In this document: positions 7,602 through 17,207 of the stretch, piece by piece
Position numbering within the stretch: the first letter of the stretch is position 1
Layout of the letters: every line of letters begins with the position of its first letter
Source: Candidatus Saccharicenans sp.
GTDB taxonomy: Bacteria > Acidobacteriota > Aminicenantia > Aminicenantales > Saccharicenantaceae
Reading direction: 5' to 3'
Assembly (NCBI GenBank): GCA_026414545.1
Contig: JAOAIU010000048.1
Span: 62,001 to 126,000, forward strand
Length of the DNA: 64,000 nucleotides
Position numbers and translations under genes: made by a program
Notes under the pieces: generated by a model
What the model saw: the letters and a program-made list of their open reading frames with translations, nothing else
Told to the model about the DNA's origin: nothing
Databases searched by the model: none

Positions 7602-9644
7602 CTAATCCACCTTGATCATCTTTTCCACGGGCGATACCCGGTTGCTCCAGACCCTGACCGCCAGGCTGGAACCTTTGCTGGCCTGGACTGTCCATTCCAG
7701 TTTCTTGACCTCGCCACCCTGAAGGTGCGATACCAGTTCTACCGGCCGCCCGGCAAAAAGCTTCTGCTTGCCCTCCAGTCTTAAACTGACTCTGATGGGG
7801 TAGGAGGTCAGGGCCCGCCGACCCTGGGCCAAGGAAGTGGGCAGAAGCCCATCATTCTGCAGGTAGACGGTCAGCCGGTAAAGGTCAGACCCGAGTTTTT
7901 CAATTTTAGTTTCCCTTATGGAGACGACTGGCAATTTCATCATGAGTTTTCGGCTGTATTGAACATGGTACCTGAGGGCAGCCTGAAGCTGGTCAGCCGG
8001 CGGTGTGTATTTTATGAAAGGAACAAAACCCCCAATTTCCACCAGACCCAGCCCGGGATGCTTGAATTGCTTCCAGTTGACAAAACCAGCACCTTTTAAG
8101 ACGTTATCGGAATAGGCCAGGAGATAAGCTTCCGGATTTTCTTCGCCCGCTGTGGCTCCGGCCGGCCTGGGCATTTTTTCCATCATCTCGGCCATCCTGG
8201 CCGGCGTGACCTGGCCCGATTGCACCATCTTGATGAGCATGGTGGCATTAAAGTTGGGGGGAGCGCCCCTGTCCTTCAGAAAAGCCGCGATTTTCTCCTC
8301 CCCCAGGGACAGGAATTCTTCCGACGACATCGACCTGAGGCGGTCGGGAGTTAATTCGTCCTTTTTATCTTCCTTTTTTGGCTCAGCGACCTGCCACAGG
8401 TCAAAGGAAAACACCGGCACCCCGTACTGGTAATAGGCAAAAGCCGCCAAGGAGCCCTTGCCCACGCCCCTGGCTCTCTTTTCCAGGTAATCCAGGCCGA
8501 CTTCCTTCAGTCCGCTTTTGTATTCCTTCTGAAGCTCTTCGTATATGGCCTGGTCCGAGCGGTCCAGGTTCATGGCCGGGCCCAGCCCCAGGAAAGTGGC
8601 CACCAGGCTCTCGTCTACTTCCATGCCCCCGGCGAAGCCAGAGCTTTTCAGAACATCCACAATTTCCTTAAGCGTATATTCAGCCTCGGGGTCCAGCCCG
8701 AGGAAGCTGGCAAATTGCCGGGGAACTCGGACCCGGTCCGCACCAACTCTGGCCTGTCCGGTCTGCTGCATATTAAGCAGGTTATTCTCGGTAGAAAAAT
8801 TTATTACCATGGCTATGTTGTTATGGTCGAACATGAACTTCAACAGGGCTTCGGTTTCGGGTTCAGATACCGGATAAAGGCCGGATCGCTTCTGGAAATA
8901 CTCAAAGTCGTGGGGGAAATTTCTGTTCAGGTCCACTCCGCCGGGGCCATCCTCGTTTATCTGGCCATCGCCATCATTATCCAGGCCCTCCGTATATACC
9001 AAGTATTCTCCCTTCTCTCCTTTTTTCGGGTCGGCCAGCTTCATCAGCCTGGGCTCCCGGGGGTCAATCATCCAGCGGCCTTCTGGCGATTTGACTCTCA
9101 TGGTGGTAATGAGTCCGTCGCCGTCGAGGTCCTCCGGCCCATCCTCATCGACCAGTCCGTCGTTGTCTTCATCCACAGGGCGGCCGTTAAAAGTCCTTTC
9201 CTGTCTTGGTTTCGAGAAATAGGCTGCCGCCGCTTCTGGATTCAACAGCGGAATTATGTAAACGGTATTCCGGTTCAAGAAATCCGTCCAGGCCTTATCC
9301 TGGCCATAGTCGGTAAGAATGGATTCGGCCAGTTGCAGGGCGGCCTCGGTTCCCGGAAGGTGAATCCCTTCTGCGTTAGCCACCACCAGCACGGCCGGCC
9401 TATCTTCCGGCTCGGACTTATTCTTTCGCCCGGCAATTTCCAGGACAAGGATATCCTGACCGCCAAACGATTTACCGATGCCCTTCAGGCGGCTGATTTC
9501 AGGGAATTTGCCGGCCAGGCTTTTCAGGCTGGCGGCCACTTCGGCCGGTGAATGGTATTTTGTTTCTACCTGAGCCACCAGCAGGGGAGCGGCCAGCAGA
9601 AAGCAGAAGATAACCAGGAACAACGGGATCTTATATTTGGACAT
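7602..9644 (-). CDS. Secreted M14-like protein with degenerate active site (probable pseudopeptidase)
   Basis: Start ATG at 9644 (MSKYKIPLFLVIFCFLLAAPLLVAQVETKYHSPAEV); same architecture as the neighbouring M14, including GLDNDGDGQINEDGPGGVDLNRNF, but HxxE and the third His are lost. Ends 10 nt before the next gene. Confidence 0.85.
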   Translation of the reverse strand: MSKYKIPLFLVIFCFLLAAPLLVAQVETKYHSPAEVAASLKSLAGKFPEISRLKGIGKSFGGQDILVLEIAGRKNKSEPEDRPAVLVVANAEGIHLPGTEAALQLAESILTDYGQDKAWTDFLNRNTVYIIPLLNPEAAAAYFSKPRQERTFNGRPVDEDNDGLVDEDGPEDLDGDGLITTMRVKSPEGRWMIDPREPRLMKLADPKKGEKGEYLVYTEGLDNDGDGQINEDGPGGVDLNRNFPHDFEYFQKRSGLYPVSEPETEALLKFMFDHNNIAMVINFSTENNLLNMQQTGQARVGADRVRVPRQFASFLGLDPEAEYTLKEIVDVLKSSGFAGGMEVDESLVATFLGLGPAMNLDRSDQAIYEELQKEYKSGLKEVGLDYLEKRARGVGKGSLAAFAYYQYGVPVFSFDLWQVAEPKKEDKKDELTPDRLRSMSSEEFLSLGEEKIAAFLKDRGAPPNFNATMLIKMVQSGQVTPARMAEMMEKMPRPAGATAGEENPEAYLLAYSDNVLKGAGFVNWKQFKHPGLGLVEIGGFVPFIKYTPPADQLQAALRYHVQYSRKLMMKLPVVSIRETKIEKLGSDLYRLTVYLQNDGLLPTSLAQGRRALTSYPIRVSLRLEGKQKLFAGRPVELVSHLQGGEVKKLEWTVQASKGSSLAVRVWSNRVSPVEKMIKVD

Positions 9645-9828
9645 AAATCCTCCTTCCAATTTCCAGCAAGAATAAATATACGGACAAGAACTCAGCATGG
9701 TTCTGACGTTATCGACCTTATGAAAACTCCGGGCCATCAGCAGATAACAAATAAATTATTTTTATCGTCTGAGGTTCTTATCTTATAATGGACCTCGGTC
9801 AGAAGCAAATCAGAAATTGGAGGTCAAC

Positions 9829-12800
9829 ATGCCGAGCGCCCGGAGAGATTTAATTTTTCCATTCCGGCGGAAAAATATCCTCACCATTAAGGCAGTAATT
9901 TTCTGCCTGGCTTTCCTGATGTTCCGGTCACCCCTTCCGGCCCAGGCGCAGCAAACGGACCGGGTCAATGAATACCTGAATAAGTTTATCACCTGGAGGA
10001 ACATCGGCCCGGCAGTTCCTGGTGGCCGAACCGTGGACCTGGATGTGGTGGAAAAAAATCCCTCGATAATATACGCGGCCGTCGGACCCAGCGGGCTATG
10101 GAAATCGGAAAATAATGGACTTAGCTGGTTTCCGGTCTTTCAGCGCGAAGAAACAGTTTCGGTGGGAGCAGTGGCTGTGGCCCAGTCTTCGCCCGATGTT
10201 GTCTGGGTAGGAACCGGGGAAAGCACCAGCCGGAATTCAGTCACAGTTGGAAATGGAGTTTACAAGTCAACCGACGGGGGCAAGACCTGGAAGAACATGG
10301 GGCTCAATGATACCAGGCACATCAGCCGGATCATCATCAGTCGGGGAGACCCCAACGTCGTCTATGTGGCAGCCATGGGCCACCTCTGGGGGCCTAACTC
10401 CGAGCGTGGAATTTACAAGACCATAGACGGGGGCCAGAGCTGGCAAAAGATTCTCTATGTTAATGAAAATACAGGATTTAGCGACCTGGAAATGGACTCC
10501 GGAGATTCTCAAGTTCTCTACGCCGCTGCTTATGAACACCGCCGGCTTCCATACCGCATGGTCAGCGGCGGACCGGGCAGCGGTATTTTTAAATCCACTG
10601 ACGGTGGCTTGACCTGGTCCAGGCTGACCAGGGACTTGCCTGAAGGAATCATGGGCAGAATCGGGCTGGCCGTATCCAGGAGCAAGCCAGGAGTGGTCTA
10701 TGCCCTGATTGAACACCAGGACCCGGGAATCTGGCGCTCGGAAGATTATGGCCAGAGCTGGAAGAGGACCTGCGATGCCAAGACCTACAAAAATGTAAAT
10801 AACAGGCCATTTTATTACAGCCATATCTATGTCGACCCGTCTGATGACCGGACCATTTATGTCCAGTCCACCGGTCTTTACGTTTCTAATGACATGGGCC
10901 AGAAATTCCGGGCGATAGGGCAGGGGACCCATCCTGATCACCATGCCCTGTGGATCGACCCGGCCAACCCGTGGCATCTAATCGACGGAAATGACGGCGG
11001 CATAGATATTACCTATGACGGCGGCAAGACCTGGTTCCCGGTGACCAGCATCGACGCGGCCGAGGTCTATCAGGTGGGCTTTGATTATAGTCTGCCCTAC
11101 AGGGTCTACTGCGGGCTCCAGGATAATGGCTGCTGGGGTGGCCCCTCCAATTCTCTGGACAGCCGGGGAATCCTTAATGAGCACTGGGAATTCATAAATG
11201 GGGGAGACGGCTTTTTTGTCAGACCAGACCCTGAGAACAGCTTTATTGTCTATTGCAATTCTCAGAATAATGGACTTATCAGGAAAGATCTCAGGCACGG
11301 TCTGGGCAAGAGCCTCAGGCCTGAGGCTCCGCTGAATGAGCCCCCTTACCGGTTTAACTGGAATGCACCCATCATGATATCACCTCATGATAATAATACA
11401 GTCTATTGCGCCGGAAACTTCCTTTTCAGGTCAAAAGATGGGGGATATTCCTGGGAAAAGATCAGCCCGGACCTGACCAGCAACGACCCGGCCAAGCAGG
11501 TTGACGGAGTGGGCCCTATAACCATTGAAAACAGCGGGGCCGAGGTCCATTGCACCATTACAGCCATAGCTGAATCGCCCGTACAGGCCGGGGTATTGTG
11601 GTGTGGGACTGATGACGGCAACCTTCAAGTTTCACGGGATGGAGGCCAGAGCTGGACCAACGTTGCGAGGAATATCACGGGACTTCCCCGGAATTCCTGG
11701 TGTTCCAGGGTTGAGGCCTCTCATTTTGAAGCTGGAACAGCCTACGTAGCCTTTGATAACCACCGTAGCGATGATTATTCACCATATATTTACAAGACTA
11801 CTGACTTTGGAAAGACCTGGAAATCCCTGCGCTCCAACCTGCCCGCATTTGGCTGGGTGCATGTAATAAGAGAGCATCCTAAAAATAGGAATTTACTGTT
11901 TGTTGGAACAGAATTTGGAATTTATGCTTCTTATAACTTTGGGTTAAGTTGGCTTAAAATTCACGGCACAAATTTACCTACTGTAGCCGTCAATGACATT
12001 GCCATTCATCCCAGAGAAGATGACCTTATCATCGGAACTCATGGCCGGGGCATCTGGATCCTGGACGATATCTGTTACCTCAGCCAGTTCAACCCGGATA
12101 TCATAAATTCTGATTTTTACCTTTTTAGGCCCAGAGCCGCCTATCTTTTCTTAAATTCTAGCCGGGGAGACATTTATTCGACTTTCGGTTTCAGGGGAAA
12201 TAACCCGCCCGTCGGAGCTGGGCTTACTTATTTTGTCCGCAGCGACCTCAGCGGGGATTTTAAAATAGTTATTCGTTCGAACGATAACGAGCCGGTCATA
12301 GAAATCCCGCTTCAGAAGAAAGCCGGCCTTAATCGAACCAGCTGGAATCTCCAGTTTTTACCAAGAACCGGCAGCGGCGAAAAACCTCAGATGGTCGGTA
12401 TCATGAACGTCATGTGTAATGTTACTCCTGGGGAATACAGTGTTTACATAAAAATAGGGGACAAAGAACATCAAGCAAAGCTAACGGTTTTTCCCGACCC
12501 CAGATTTGAACTTAACCCGGCAGAAATTCAGAAGCAATATCAGCTTGTGGCCGAGCTGACCAAAATCAACAACTTTTATGCCAGGGCTATTGCTGTGGTA
12601 CGCAATATTTCCAGAGATCTGGAAAAGACCAGCACCGAGATTGCAAATATTAAAGACGAGTCAACCAGAAAGCAAGCAGAGAATCAGCACAGGAAATTCC
12701 TCGATTCCTTCAATACCATGTCTGATATTTTTCAGACAGAGGGGACCATGCTCGGCCTTTCCATTCCTTACCAGAAATTCCTCCGTGGTCCAATAAATAT

Positions 12801-13017
12801 TAAGCTCATTACCCTTATTCAAGGAATCGCTGGTTATCCAGCAGGCCCAACAGCAACCGAAATTAGACAGGCAGAAGAACTCATCTCCAGGATCCGCAAT
12901 TCAATCCAGAAGCTAAATGAATTCATCAACAAAGACCTGGACGAATTCAACCGCTTCCTCGAATCAAATAAATTAACGCCCATAAAGAAACCGGAACCAT
13001 TAACCATGGATAACTGA
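9829..13017 (+). CDS. Secreted BNR/Asp-box (VPS10/sortilin-like) beta-propeller protein
   Basis: About ten Asp-box repeats such as KSTDGGKTW, KTIDGGQSW, KSTDGGLTW, RSEDYGQSW, ITYDGGKTW, RSKDGGYSW, VSRDGGQSW, KTTDFGKTW; signal peptide. ATG at 9829 with TTGGAGG upstream is preferred over the track's TTG at 9817. Confidence 0.88.
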   Translation: MPSARRDLIFPFRRKNILTIKAVIFCLAFLMFRSPLPAQAQQTDRVNEYLNKFITWRNIGPAVPGGRTVDLDVVEKNPSIIYAAVGPSGLWKSENNGLSWFPVFQREETVSVGAVAVAQSSPDVVWVGTGESTSRNSVTVGNGVYKSTDGGKTWKNMGLNDTRHISRIIISRGDPNVVYVAAMGHLWGPNSERGIYKTIDGGQSWQKILYVNENTGFSDLEMDSGDSQVLYAAAYEHRRLPYRMVSGGPGSGIFKSTDGGLTWSRLTRDLPEGIMGRIGLAVSRSKPGVVYALIEHQDPGIWRSEDYGQSWKRTCDAKTYKNVNNRPFYYSHIYVDPSDDRTIYVQSTGLYVSNDMGQKFRAIGQGTHPDHHALWIDPANPWHLIDGNDGGIDITYDGGKTWFPVTSIDAAEVYQVGFDYSLPYRVYCGLQDNGCWGGPSNSLDSRGILNEHWEFINGGDGFFVRPDPENSFIVYCNSQNNGLIRKDLRHGLGKSLRPEAPLNEPPYRFNWNAPIMISPHDNNTVYCAGNFLFRSKDGGYSWEKISPDLTSNDPAKQVDGVGPITIENSGAEVHCTITAIAESPVQAGVLWCGTDDGNLQVSRDGGQSWTNVARNITGLPRNSWCSRVEASHFEAGTAYVAFDNHRSDDYSPYIYKTTDFGKTWKSLRSNLPAFGWVHVIREHPKNRNLLFVGTEFGIYASYNFGLSWLKIHGTNLPTVAVNDIAIHPREDDLIIGTHGRGIWILDDICYLSQFNPDIINSDFYLFRPRAAYLFLNSSRGDIYSTFGFRGNNPPVGAGLTYFVRSDLSGDFKIVIRSNDNEPVIEIPLQKKAGLNRTSWNLQFLPRTGSGEKPQMVGIMNVMCNVTPGEYSVYIKIGDKEHQAKLTVFPDPRFELNPAEIQKQYQLVAELTKINNFYARAIAVVRNISRDLEKTSTEIANIKDESTRKQAENQHRKFLDSFNTMSDIFQTEGTMLGLSIPYQKFLRGPINIKLITLIQGIAGYPAGPTATEIRQAEELISRIRNSIQKLNEFINKDLDEFNRFLESNKLTPIKKPEPLTMDN

Positions 13018-13064
13018 TAATTCAAATATTTTATATATTATTTATTATCAATTACTTATAGATA

Positions 13065-13080
13065 TGTCGGCCTGCCGACA
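13065..13080. repeat. Inverted repeat TGTCGGC-CT-GCCGACA between the propeller gene and parA
   Basis: Direct reading: perfect 7 bp arms with a 2 nt centre, 48 nt after the propeller stop and about 85 nt before parA. Confidence 0.6.
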
Positions 13081-13165
13081 GGTAATAAATTTTTAAAAAT
13101 AATCTCTTGTATTTACATCTTCTTTTTTGTATATTTTTATTAATGATATTTACCGGAGGATTATC

Positions 13166-13933
13166 TTGATCATCGCTGTAACTAATCAAAAAGGCGGAGT
13201 GGGTAAGACCACCACCTGTGTTAACGTCTCTGCTGCGCTGGCCTTAATGGGGCATCGTGTTCTTCTGGTAGACATGGACCCCCAGGCTCACAGCACAATA
13301 TCAATAGTAAATAATCCCCACGAAATTCCCAGGTCACTGTTTGATGTATTAATGGATAAGAATACCAAAATAAACGACATAATTGTAAAGTCGACCATTC
13401 CTGGGCTTGATGTGGCAATTAGCAGGATTTCCATGGCTAAGTTGGAACCTGCGCTGATAGGAGAATTCGATGGGCATTATCGTCTTAGGGATGCCCTGAA
13501 TACGGTTAAGGATCACTATGATTTTATATTCATCGATACGCCGCCAACACTTGGGCTGATAACCTTAAATGCCTTGGTAGCAGCCAGTCATATTCTTATT
13601 CCGATTCAATCTTCCTACCTGTGCCTTGAGGGTACCGATGACCTTCTGGAAACTATTGATAAAGTAAAAAAGATTGCTAATCCTGACCTTGAGATTCTCG
13701 GGGTAATAATCACTCTTCATGACCGCAGAACAAATATCTCTAAAGATGTCGTGGACAGAATTATTGAGGTTTTTGGCGACAAGGTCTTTAAGACCTATAT
13801 TTCAAAAAGTGTTAAGCTTGAGGAAAGTCCGGCCTACAAGGAAAGCATTTTTACTTTTGCCCCCGATTCTATCGGGGCCATTCAATATAAATCTGTCGCT
13901 GAGGAGTTGATTGAACGTGCAACAAAAAACTAA
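13166..13933 (+). CDS. parA: ParA/Soj chromosome partitioning ATPase
   Basis: IIAVTNQKGGVGKTTTCVNVSAALALMGHRVLLVDMDPQ Walker A; probable TTG start at 13166 after CGGAGGA RBS (the track ORF begins at 13127). Confidence 0.92.
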   Translation: MIIAVTNQKGGVGKTTTCVNVSAALALMGHRVLLVDMDPQAHSTISIVNNPHEIPRSLFDVLMDKNTKINDIIVKSTIPGLDVAISRISMAKLEPALIGEFDGHYRLRDALNTVKDHYDFIFIDTPPTLGLITLNALVAASHILIPIQSSYLCLEGTDDLLETIDKVKKIANPDLEILGVIITLHDRRTNISKDVVDRIIEVFGDKVFKTYISKSVKLEESPAYKESIFTFAPDSIGAIQYKSVAEELIERATKN

Positions 13934-14819
13934 AAAATCCGGCCTTCCCGACAATTTAATTATGAGGCATGACCCTCACTTTGTTGAGTTGATTGCCTCC
14001 AAGACCTCAGCTCCCAGGATCAGAATGATCCCGCTCGACAGGATAGAGCCGAATCCCCGGCAACCGCGTAGCGAGCTGGGAGACATCCAGGAATTGATGG
14101 ACTCCATAAAAGCAAAGGGCGTTCTTGAACCCATAATCGTCAGGCCAAAGGGAGAAAAGTTTGAGATTATTGCCGGAGAACGACGATTTGTAGCTTCAAA
14201 AAATCTTGGCTTAAAAGAAATTCCCTGCATTGAGATGACAGTCGACGATCAGGAAGCTATGGAGATAAGCCTGATAGAAAATCTCCAGCGAAAAGACCTT
14301 GATATTTTTGAAGAGGCAGACGGCCTAAAAGCCCTGATGAATCTTTATGGGTATAGCCACCAGGAAGTGGCCGACAAGATTGGCAAAGCCCGTTCCACAA
14401 TTACTGAAATTATTTCCGTTAGCCGCATACCTTTCGACCTTCGAGATAAGCTTAAACGAGCCGGCGTAACCAGCCGGAGCACCATTATTGAAATCGCCAA
14501 GCTTGAAAACGAGTCCCTGATGAGTCAGGTAGTGGAACGAATTATCCAAAATAGACTGACCAGAACTGATACCCGCGATTTGACCAGGCTATTTAAAGAA
14601 AAAGAAAATCAAGATACGGAAAAACCCAAGTTTTTCGTTTTTAATTATGTTCCCAAGGAAAATAAGACCTTTAAGCTGCGGATAGAATTTAAAAAACAGG
14701 TAGTTACCAGGCAAGAATTAATCAATATCCTTGAAAATATCATCAAACAACTTAAAGAAGAAGCGGGACAAAAGACTGGCTCAGGACAGCTCAAGCTTGA
14801 TGATGGGCAGGAAAAGTAG
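13911..14819 (+). CDS. parB: ParB/Spo0J chromosome partitioning protein
   Basis: IPLDRIEPNPRQPR...GVLEPIIVRP...YEIIAGERRF-type ParB N-terminal motifs (here EKFEIIAGERRF), SLIENLQRKDLDIFEEADG; overlaps the parA 3' end; GAGGAG RBS. Confidence 0.92.
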   Translation: MNVQQKTKKSGLPDNLIMRHDPHFVELIASKTSAPRIRMIPLDRIEPNPRQPRSELGDIQELMDSIKAKGVLEPIIVRPKGEKFEIIAGERRFVASKNLGLKEIPCIEMTVDDQEAMEISLIENLQRKDLDIFEEADGLKALMNLYGYSHQEVADKIGKARSTITEIISVSRIPFDLRDKLKRAGVTSRSTIIEIAKLENESLMSQVVERIIQNRLTRTDTRDLTRLFKEKENQDTEKPKFFVFNYVPKENKTFKLRIEFKKQVVTRQELINILENIIKQLKEEAGQKTGSGQLKLDDGQEK

Positions 14820-15823
14820 CCTGATAGCAAAAGATATCAAGAGACCTGATATTAGTTTACATAATATAACTTATGCGACACAATTTAGCTACCATTTTCA
14901 TTTATTTTATTATCTATCACTTAGCATATTGTTAATCCTGTTAATATATCTGTTACCCATATTTTGTTCAGGTGTGGAAATCTCCGGCTAGGACCCAAAC
15001 CGTTACCCTGATGCTTGCCCGCCAGATTTATTTATCTAGATAATCACAAGAATGTGCAGAAAAGATTTTTGATGTGACAGCCATATTAATTTCAGTTGGC
15101 TTTATGAGTACAAAAGATTGTTTGAAAAAACTATCTCCGGTTAATTGGCTTATTCTGGCCTTAGAAAATTTAAAGGAAAAGGCTCCAGAGCGCCTGTTCT
15201 CAATGATCTTTTATTTTTTATATGACTTGCCAAATCATTGCCACCTAGACATAAATCCCTGAGACCGCCCTTAATTTTGCTTAGAATTCCAGGATATTAT
15301 CTCCTGTATAGAGTTGCCCTTGGTGATTACAGCCCAAAGATATAATTAAACCATATAGACTTCTAACCAGGATTGAAGCTCTTATCCCGTATGCCAACTT
15401 CCCCGCTATCGCCAAATATAACGAAAAATATGATGGAATATATCCTTTTAGGTATTTTTTTAGCTTTATCTGGTACATGTTAAAGGGCATGATTTCCCGG
15501 CCACTCGATAAAAAATGTTTTATTGTAATATCAATTGGAATTCTGCTATCATCTTTATAATCAATAATTTAAGATTAATTCCATATTCATCTTATTTATT
15601 ATCAACAAGATAAAGAATCACGGGGTTCAGAAAACACCCTTGCTTGTTAAGACTGATTTGTTCGCTATTTTTGCCAGAAATTAAGAAAGACCGGACCTGA
15701 CCGCATTAAATTAGTTAGAGCTTATGGAAATTAGAAGAAGGTGCGGGAGGCATCAGCACCTTATAGCGCCACGCCTCTGTACTCAAAAAAATGACAGAAA
15801 AAAGCCAGGATGCCACTGACCCG

Positions 15824-15841
15824 GGGCCTGTTTACAGGCCC
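15824..15841 (-). terminator. GC-rich hairpin GGGCCTG-TAAA-CAGGCCC at the rho 3' end, stop codon in loop
   Basis: Perfect 7 bp arms read directly; a T-rich run follows only after about 20 nt, so intrinsic termination is uncertain. Confidence 0.4.
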
Positions 15842-17112
15842 TTGCTCATGGCATCCAGGAAGTCGCTGTTGGTCTTGGTCTTGGAGAGTTTTTCCAGCAA
15901 CAGCTCCATGGCCTCGACCTCGTTCAACTGGCTGAGGATTTTCCTGAGGATCCAGATCCTATTCAGGTCCTTATCGGGGATGAGCAATTCTTCCTTTCTG
16001 GTTCCCGACCGGCTGATATCTATGGCCGGGAAGATTCTCTTGTCGACCAGACGACGGTCAAGGTTGATTTCCATGTTGCCGGTTCCCTTGAATTCTTCAA
16101 AGATGACATCATCCATGCGGCTGCCGGTATCAATCAGAGCCGTGGCCACGATGGTCAGGCTGCCGCCTTCCTCAATCTTTCTGGCTGAGCCGAAAAACTT
16201 TTTGGGCTTGTTGAGGGCGTTAGCATCGATACCGCCTGACAGCACCTTGCCCGAGGGCGGCACAATGGCGTTATGAGCCCTGGCCAGCCTGGTGATAGAA
16301 TCGAGCAGGATTACCACATCCCGCTTCAATTCCACCAGTCTCTTGGCTTTTTCCAGGACGATGTTGGCCACCTGGACGTTGCGGGTCGGGGGCTCGTCGA
16401 AAGTTGAGGCTACCACCTCGCCGTTGACACTTCTCTTAAAATCGGTAACTTCTTCCGGTCTTTCAGCTACCAGCAGCACTATCAGGAATATCTCGGGATG
16501 GTTCTTTTCGATGGACTTGGCCACCGTTTTGAGCAGGGTGGTCTTTCCAGCCCGGGGCGGGGAGACGATCAGGCCCCTCTGCCCCTTCCCTATTGGGGTC
16601 AGCAACTCCATTACCCTGGCGTTCATATTCTTGGGGTTTCCGTCCTGCAGCTTTATCAGTTCGAAGGGATATACCGGAGTCAGCTGTTCGAACTGGACAT
16701 TCCGCCTGGCCTCCAGGACTACATCGGGATGGAGGAAATTTATGGCTTCTATCTTAATCAGGGCAAAATACTTTTCTCCGTTCTTTGGGGGTCTGACCAC
16801 ACCTGAAATAGTGTCCCCGGTCCTGAGCTGGAATTTTCGAATCTGAGAGGGAGAAACGTAGATATCGTCAGGACTGGGCAGGTAGCTGAACTCTGGAGCC
16901 CGCAGGAAGCCAAAGCCATCTTCCAGGCATTCCAGGACACCTTCAGAAAACAGCAGGCCCTGCTTCTTGGCCTGAGCCTCCAGTATCTTGAATATCAGAT
17001 GGTGCCGGCTGGAATTTTCAATATCCTCATCCTCCAGCCCCAGGGAATTGGCAATTTTTTTCAGACCGGATAGTTCCTTTTCTTCCAGGTCGATCAGACT
17101 GTATTCTTTCAT
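15832..17112 (-). CDS. rho: Transcription termination factor Rho
   Basis: [67 protein letters not shown] motifs. Confidence 0.97.
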   Translation of the reverse strand: MKEYSLIDLEEKELSGLKKIANSLGLEDEDIENSSRHHLIFKILEAQAKKQGLLFSEGVLECLEDGFGFLRAPEFSYLPSPDDIYVSPSQIRKFQLRTGDTISGVVRPPKNGEKYFALIKIEAINFLHPDVVLEARRNVQFEQLTPVYPFELIKLQDGNPKNMNARVMELLTPIGKGQRGLIVSPPRAGKTTLLKTVAKSIEKNHPEIFLIVLLVAERPEEVTDFKRSVNGEVVASTFDEPPTRNVQVANIVLEKAKRLVELKRDVVILLDSITRLARAHNAIVPPSGKVLSGGIDANALNKPKKFFGSARKIEEGGSLTIVATALIDTGSRMDDVIFEEFKGTGNMEINLDRRLVDKRIFPAIDISRSGTRKEELLIPDKDLNRIWILRKILSQLNEVEAMELLLEKLSKTKTNSDFLDAMSKGL

Positions 17113-17207
17113 CGCTCCTACCTCACATTTTTTAATTTTTATGATTCAATTTATCTTGAATCTATTCTGAGGAAAAAAATCGGAAACGGATTTCAGTTAA
17201 CCTTTCC

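Noticed and set aside
8715-9551. 278 aa plus-strand ORF opposite the degenerate M14 gene
   Set aside because: Antisense to a full-length secreted M14-like protein; low-complexity translation. Its presence does not indicate decay of the M14 gene.
14731-14991. 86 aa ORF overlapping the parB 3' end
   Set aside because: Out of frame with parB and mostly AT-rich hydrophobic translation; no supporting motif.
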